Positions 58,676 through 64,000 of a stretch of DNA of 64,000 nucleotides are shown piece by piece. The stretch covers positions 14,466,337 to 14,530,336 of the forward strand of contig NC_060064.1 in assembly GCF_020283565.1 (NCBI RefSeq). The letters run 5' to 3'. The position numbers were made by a program, and so were the translations under genes. The notes beneath the pieces are model-generated. The model worked only from the letters and a program-made list of their open reading frames with translations. It was not told the DNA's origin and made no database searches. Every line of letters starts with the position of its first letter. Positions within the stretch are counted from its first letter, which is position 1. This stretch comes from Trifolium pratense (lineage: Eukaryota > Streptophyta > Magnoliopsida > Fabales > Fabaceae).

Positions 58676-60414
58676 TTCTTTAGGAGTTGGGACAACTTGG
58701 TGGTCATCTCTTTGTAATGTTAGTTTGGAGAATTATGCAACTATTCTTTCTTTCTTCATGTTTATTATTTTACAACCTATTTTTCACAGCGTAATCTTTC
58801 TGTAAATGTATCATGTGGTGTTGGCAGAGCAAGTTTTACATGGGTTTGGTGTATTACAAAAGTCATCATCTTTCTCAATCACACTGCGCCTTTTCAATTT
58901 GCCGTCTAAAAGGGTTTTATTTGTTTCCGAATAATCTTTCGTTGATTCATGTAATGGCAAAGATAAAGATATAAGTCTGGATGGAAATTTGGTTAACTCT
59001 TCTAAGAATCTTTACATTTTAGTCTTTTTTTGATATTCAATATATACTTTTGATAGTTCCTTTGAGTTTTCTTTGTGGGTGTTACAGGGGAGAGAGCCTG
59101 TAAATGTATGGTTTACTGTGGAACCCATGGCAGCCAGAGGTTCAAATACTTAGCTTGGGATTTTGGACAGTGTCAGCGATTACTATGTAAATGTATCAGT
59201 AATGTAAGTATGAGTGAAGCAAGGATGAGGAATTCCTGGCAACTTAGTTTGGCACAAGAATTTGCCATTGGGTGATGTTGATTGATGTGCTTTCATTTTG
59301 GTTATCTCTACTCTGACTATGAATTCTTCACGTTTCATTGTATTTTTTGAGGATCTGGTTTTTTTATTTACAAGGACCTGTTTTTCTGCAGCATAGTTTG
59401 TCAAAATAAAAAAAATGTTGATCTTTCATCAAGGCGTAGAAACCTCAAGTTTTGATTTGCTTCTCTCTTTTGAAAATATTTTAGTTTTCAATAACTCCAA
59501 TGCTTTTAAATGCATATTTTCTTGATATTATATTTCCTTTGATGTTGCAGGAAGGTAATTTGTGAACACTGATTCCTTCTGGTTCTAGGTCTATCTTTCT
59601 TTTGTTTGATCTTCATGTTTTGCAAGAGAGCATATATTTCTTAATTAGTTAGTTCCTCTTTGGTTTTGCAAGAGAGGTAATCGATAAACACAATTCCTTT
59701 TGGTTCTATCTTTCTCTTGTTTGATTACCTTGGCTCCTGATGTTGTGGTCATATTTGGTTCTTCTGGCTGGTTTTGATCTTGGAATTTTCTGTTCATATT
59801 TTAATGATCTGCAGCTACTAATGAATCGTTTGGGTTTTTAATTGATTGCTCTTCCAATTCTCGTTTGATCACGTGCACTTTTTGATATAATTTGTCATTT
59901 GAAAAACACAGACTGACACACCTGTGAAAAAGTTTGGTACAGAGTCTGATAGCAAATTAAGGAGATTATATATTGTGAACGTCAACATGTGTGTGCTTAA
60001 AATTTTACATCTAATACATCAGCACTATTGTTTCTGCTCCAACACAGTTTAAAATCCGGTGGTTCAAATGACGCAACCTGACGCAGAAACGGAAGCGCTA
60101 GGTTAGCAAAACGCTAAACCTAATGGATAAAGACAAGCCGCAAACACAAACTTGTCAAAATAGGATTTCGGAGTCCACCGAAAGAGTAATTTGGAATCCA
60201 CCAAATTTGAGAAAAATCTCTGAATTTTATTAAATCAAAAGGTTGCCTTCAAGGCTACAATAATTTAGCTTAAATAGTAGTGAAAAATAAAAATAACAAA
60301 TCTCCTAAAAGATTGTAAAAATAAAAATAACTAACCTAACTAAATAAAAATAACAAATCTACCTAAAATATAAAAATAACTAACCTAGGTGAAATATAAA
60401 AATAAGGAATCAAC

Positions 60415-61230
60415 CTAAAATATAATAAAACTAAATCTAACTAAAATAATAAAATACAGAAGAAACCCTCCTACATCAGACTCCTCTACCTCAAAAGAAC
60501 TCGACCTCGAGTTCTCGTCTTGATAAAGAGCTTCCTTTGCAGGTTGACTCCTCCAATGAACAAGAGACCACCCTCCTGGATCCCATTGAATTAAGTGAGA
60601 GGACCTGTCTCGTGTCAACACATCCAAATAACCACCGGGGTTCCATTGCTCAAAGATAGAACACAGAATTTGAAATTTATCACAAAAGGGTATTTGACCC
60701 AACTCAGTTAACATGTTTGAGCTAGTGCCTAAACCATAAGATTTAAGGTAAAATCCGAATTGAACCCGATCTATAAGCAAATCCTTGAGTTCAATGTGAC
60801 GGCTGTGATGCGGAGGTTTTGCTGAGATGGAAGTCGCCGCCTGCATCCTAGTGTCCGGAGGTTCTAGTGGCGGTGAGGTTGTTGCCGGATTTCGCACAAA
60901 TACATCTGGCCTAAACGGAGCCGCCACAGGTAGGTCGACATCAAGTTGTGGATCGCCAGACTTGCACAAGACAATTTTTTTTATCCTAGTTGGATTCTCT
61001 TCACCTCCCTTTTCGGACACAACTTCCTCATCCTCAGAACTCGAGTCATTAGTAGATGGGTTGTTGCGGTTGTTGTCGCCGTTTCTGTTGTTGTTACTGT
61101 TTCTATTGCTGTTGTAGTTTCGGTTGTTGTTGGATAACGTTGTCACCTGTGTTGTCAGAGCTGTGATGGCCGCGGTTAAAGCCGTCATGGCACCGTAAAA
61201 CTCTGCTTTCGTCACCGGTTGATCTCCCAT
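60415..61230 (-). CDS. gag-like - unknown cargo - pol-end fusion ORF
   Basis: 271 aa. It starts MGDQPVTKAEFYGAMTALTA as in element 1, followed by an Asn/Arg-rich stretch (NNNRNYNSNRN...) and acidic DSSSEDEEVVSE typical of Ty3/gypsy gag linkers. The middle (ENPTRIKKIVLCKSGDPQLD through FCDKFQILCSIFEQWNPGGY) is neither gag nor pol that I recognise and may be captured host sequence. The end LDVLTRDRSSH, WSLVHWRSQPAKEALYQ and the read into the LTR match element 1. Confidence 0.7.
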   Translation of the reverse strand: MGDQPVTKAEFYGAMTALTAAITALTTQVTTLSNNNRNYNSNRNSNNNRNGDNNRNNPSTNDSSSEDEEVVSEKGGEENPTRIKKIVLCKSGDPQLDVDLPVAAPFRPDVFVRNPATTSPPLEPPDTRMQAATSISAKPPHHSRHIELKDLLIDRVQFGFYLKSYGLGTSSNMLTELGQIPFCDKFQILCSIFEQWNPGGYLDVLTRDRSSHLIQWDPGGWSLVHWRSQPAKEALYQDENSRSSSFEVEESDVGGFLLYFIILVRFSFIIF

Positions 61231-61262
61231 CTGATCACGTTAGAAAAGAACAGGAGAAACCT

Positions 61263-61274
61263 GCTCTGATACCA
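61263..61274 (-). promoter_or_regulatory. tRNA-iMet primer binding site, element 2
   Basis: The minus strand reads tggtatcagagc next to the 5' LTR, as in element 1. Confidence 0.9.
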
Positions 61275-62067
61275 ACTGACGCAGAACGGAAGCGCTAGGT
61301 TAGCAAAACGCTAAACCTAATGGATAAAGACAAGCCGCAAACACAAACTTGTCAAAATAGGATTTCGGAGTCCACCGAAAGAGTAATTTGGAATCCACCA
61401 AATTTGAGAAAAATCTCTGAATTTTATTAAATCAAAAGGTTGCCTTCAAGGCTACAATAATTTAGCTTAAATAGTAGTGAAAAATAAAAATAACAAATCT
61501 CCTAAAAGATTGTAAAAATAAAAATAACTAACCTAACTAAATAAAAATAACAAATCTACCTAAAATATAAAAATAACTAACCTAGGTGAAATATAAAAAT
61601 AAGGAATCAACCTAAAATATAATAAAACTAAATCTAACTAAAATAATAAAATACAGAAGAAACCCTCCTACATCACAACCCCAGTTATAAAACCACCAAA
61701 TCCGACATCCCTCTTTAGCAGAATGACTATGGTAATAGTAGTCTTGCAGTGTTTGTAATCTACTCTCCTTTTGACACTTAAAAGATTTCATATTTATTTG
61801 TTACCTTACTTGAATTGCAGGGTTTTCGGTCATCTCCTTCTGCCAACCTTCCTACCCCATCGGAGGTTGTACGCAAAGGCTAAGTATCCTGATTTGGTTT
61901 TCAAGCAACAACTCACAGCCTATGTGGAGAAAATATATGGTATCTTGCTGGACAACTTGAATAAAGAGTTGGCCTCATTTATTTCGTTATGTATCCAGGT
62001 ATTTTGAATACAATTGTTTAACTGGATCTGAATGGAATAAGTAAAGTTGAATGTCTTATTATAATCC

Positions 62068-62425
62068 TCCCATGTGTTTCCTATCTTTTCCCCGGATGGT
62101 CATAAGATTCTAGAGGTGGTAAAGTTGAAATCCAGGAGTTGGTTAAGTGCTATGTGGACTGGTTTCAGATTTCCGATTTCTTTGTCGTTTACTAATCCCA
62201 TAGGATGCTTTTTTTTTTTATTATTTTATTTTATTTGTATAGCAATTACAAGCAGAATTATGTTGTATATAGTTGTTAGGTCCCTAGTACTGCTATATGT
62301 GTGTTTTGGTAGGTGTGCTATTCCAGTTTTTCATTGTATCCGACTGGTTTGCATTCTCTTCTTGTAATTGTCTTCTAAGTTTTGACACTTGTTCTAAAAT
62401 TGTGTTTCAAATAAAGTTTTTAGCA
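62068..62425 (+). mobile_element. possible LINE tail, second copy
   Basis: Same piece as 47380-47765 with the first 45 bp missing. It encodes FPIFSPDGHKILEVVKLKS and FTNPIGC. It shares its position in the myosin intron, so it was present before duplication. Confidence 0.3.
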
Positions 62426-63354
62426 TATAATTTTTTGTTTTTTAAATACTATTACTCATGCAATTCGTATTGCTGATATACAGGCACCAAGAACATCTAA
62501 GGGGGTCTTAAGATCTGGCCGATCTTTTAGTAAAGATTCTCCCATGGGTCATTGGCAGAGTATTATTGATTCCCTCAACACTATTCTCTGTACTATGAAA
62601 GAGAACTTTGTAAGAAACTAATATTATGGCTTTTTAACAATTTGAGTATGGTGTAATTACTTTTTTTACACTAGCCGTTTATGCTATTTATAAAAATTGC
62701 TTATACATGATATATTGTTTTGGGTTTTAGGTGCCTCCTGTCCTTGTCCAAAAGATCTTCTCTCAAACATTTTTGCATGCATCCTTTGACATAATTTTTT
62801 TGTTTGTCATGGAGTTTTGATCTTAATGTTTAACATTCTGTTTTTAATAAATGATTGGCAGTCTTCTTCTGCGGCGTGATTGTTGTCCATTCAGCAATGG
62901 AGAATATGTGAAGGTTGATTTAGCAGAATTGGAGCTGTGGTGCTGCCAAGCAAAGGAGGAGGTATTCATTTTTTGTTTACTGTATTGTGCTAGATAGATC
63001 GAGTCATTGCATAAATTAATTAGGCGCTTAATAATATAAGGCAATCATCTATTGCTACTCTGTATGGATTTTGGGTTGGTAATATGCGTCTTCGGAAACT
63101 CTAACCAAATTGCCTTATAGATTGAGGAGGAGGTATTCATTTTTTGTTTCCTGTATTGTGCTAGATAGATTGAGTTATTGCATAAATTAATTAGGCACTT
63201 AATAATATTAGGCAATCATCTATTGCTACCTTGTATGGCTTTTGGGTATGTAATATGCGTCTTCGGAAAGTCTAACCAAATTGCCTTGGGTTTGCAGTAT
63301 GCTGGGACATCTTGGGATGAGCTCAAGCACATTAGACAAGCAGTTGGATTCTTG

Positions 63355-64000
63355 GTTAGTGTTTCTTGTTTCATAATATGGCACCATTTATCTTTCTGAT
63401 GTTGTTACAAAATTTTGATAATCATTGTGGTTTACCATGCGTCATGTTTTGTTTCCACTTACTAATTAATGATTATCAAAGATTAAAGAATAAAGACTTG
63501 TCATTTTATATCATAGTTACAAAGAATAAAGATTATCAGTATTTGTCATTTTTTTTATAATCGCTGCTACTATTGATTTGTACCAATTGTTCTTCCAAAT
63601 AAAAGAATAGTTTTTTTATATGATTAGTCGAACTATTATAAATAAAAGAATATTAAGATATTCGTTTATCCATTTTGCAGCGAGTTGATTTTTGGATATC
63701 AGGAACAATTTGATATTATAATAAAAACGATGATAGCTACAGATGCATAATCAAATTTCTTTGATCATTCGTTCTTTATGATTTTTATTTTTGGGCTTTG
63801 ATTACATTACACTCAAATTGAATCGTGAACCTGTTTTTCTGCAGTATGGTTTATCAAAATAAAAAAAATGTTGATCTTTCATCAAGGCATGGATACCTCA
63901 AGTTTTGATTTGCTTCTCTCGTTTTTAAATATTTTAGTTTTCAATAACTCCATCGCTTTTGAATGCATATTTTCTTGATATTTTATTTCCTTCGATGTCG
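63355..64000 (+). repeat. repeat copy 7, continuing past the window
   Basis: 63355-63690 matches 48732-49060 after the last myosin exon. 63691-64000 then matches 49061-49410. The next NDX/CYCB1 block is expected beyond the window edge. Confidence 0.75.

Larger units (their letters stand above)
60074..61680 (-). mobile_element. non-autonomous LTR retrotransposon 2, very young
   Basis: LTRs 60079-60478 (400 bp) and 61277-61675 (399 bp) differ by a single A near their start (gcagaaacgg/gcagaacgg). Target duplication CAACC (60074-60078, 61676-61680); the empty site is preserved in myosin copy A at about 46941 (gacgcaaccccag). Primer site at 61263-61274. Same family as element 1 but with different internal cargo. 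No enzymes encoded. Confidence 0.93.
58676..63354 (+). pseudogene. class XI myosin tail (dilute domain), copy B
   Basis: Same exons as copy A: 59912-59988, 61821-61998, 62484-62609, 62731-62770 (cut short), 62862-62961 and 63298-63354. Lesions differ from copy A. The second exon lost 5 bp (cgcaaag|gctaag), shifting the frame in RKVEAKYP. The fourth exon and its donor lost about 40 bp, removing SYINIQLFN. The last exon is intact (SWDELKHIRQAVGFL), where copy A has TAG. LTR element 2 sits in the first intron. Pseudogenisation therefore continued independently after duplication. Confidence 0.85.

Noticed and set aside
60827..61137. Plus-strand Leu/Val-rich frames
   Set aside because: Complement of the Asn/Arg-rich gag linker of LTR element 2.
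22532..64000. Calling the mosaic a Helitron
   Set aside because: Gene-fragment content fits, but I could not find a rolling-circle Rep/helicase, a 3' hairpin with CTRR, or A/T insertion borders, so the mechanism is left open.

Overview
This window is plant nuclear DNA. It is AT-rich, with GT-AG introns, a complete three-exon beta-tubulin gene and several classes of plant transposon. The gene fragments (B1-type cyclin, class XI myosin, nodulin homeobox NDX, CIP111 AAA-ATPase, importin-5) and the MITE families look like a dicot, most likely a legume such as a Medicago relative. The species is inference.

Layout. Positions 1-9.6 kb are transposon-rich: two copies of one short MITE family, a probable solo LTR, two decayed LINE tails, a CACTA-type end, and a nearly complete LINE (about 5.08-9.42 kb) whose only visible ORF lesion is one in-frame TAG. 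The LINE sits inside an older element with terminal inverted repeats. At 9.7-12.8 kb lies the one clearly intact host gene, beta-tubulin (449 aa, two coding introns and a probable leader intron). At 14.19-20.22 kb is a minus-strand Ty1/copia-type retrotransposon with 196-bp LTRs and a 5-bp target duplication. Its coding region is ruined, but it carries a family of small hairpins with varied stems and one loop consensus.

From 22.5 kb to the end, the DNA is a mosaic of duplicated gene pieces. It opens with a CYCB1 promoter holding MSA (MYB3R-type) elements and repeated copies of CYCB1 exon 1. The 3' half of a CIP111 gene (second AAA domain only) is set between these copies. Then follow repeat blocks, including two collinear copies of about 6.4 kb, that carry CYCB1 exons 2-4 (destruction box but never the cyclin box), the start of NDX, and unidentified sequence. 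Two diverged copies of the myosin XI tail (dilute domain) are interleaved. No piece is a complete gene.

Two young non-autonomous LTR elements (54.4-56.3 and 60.1-61.7 kb) of one family have inserted into this mosaic, one into a CYCB1 exon and one into a myosin intron. Each keeps only gag-like and pol-end sequence around a different internal cargo. In the first, the cargo is an intron-free, internally deleted importin-5 cDNA fused in frame with gag. This is retrotransposon gene capture.

Apart from tubulin I see no gene likely to make a normal product. The interest lies in gene-fragment shuffling, transduction by the small LTR family, and the hairpin-rich copia element. Identity statements are by eye; no alignment or database search was run.
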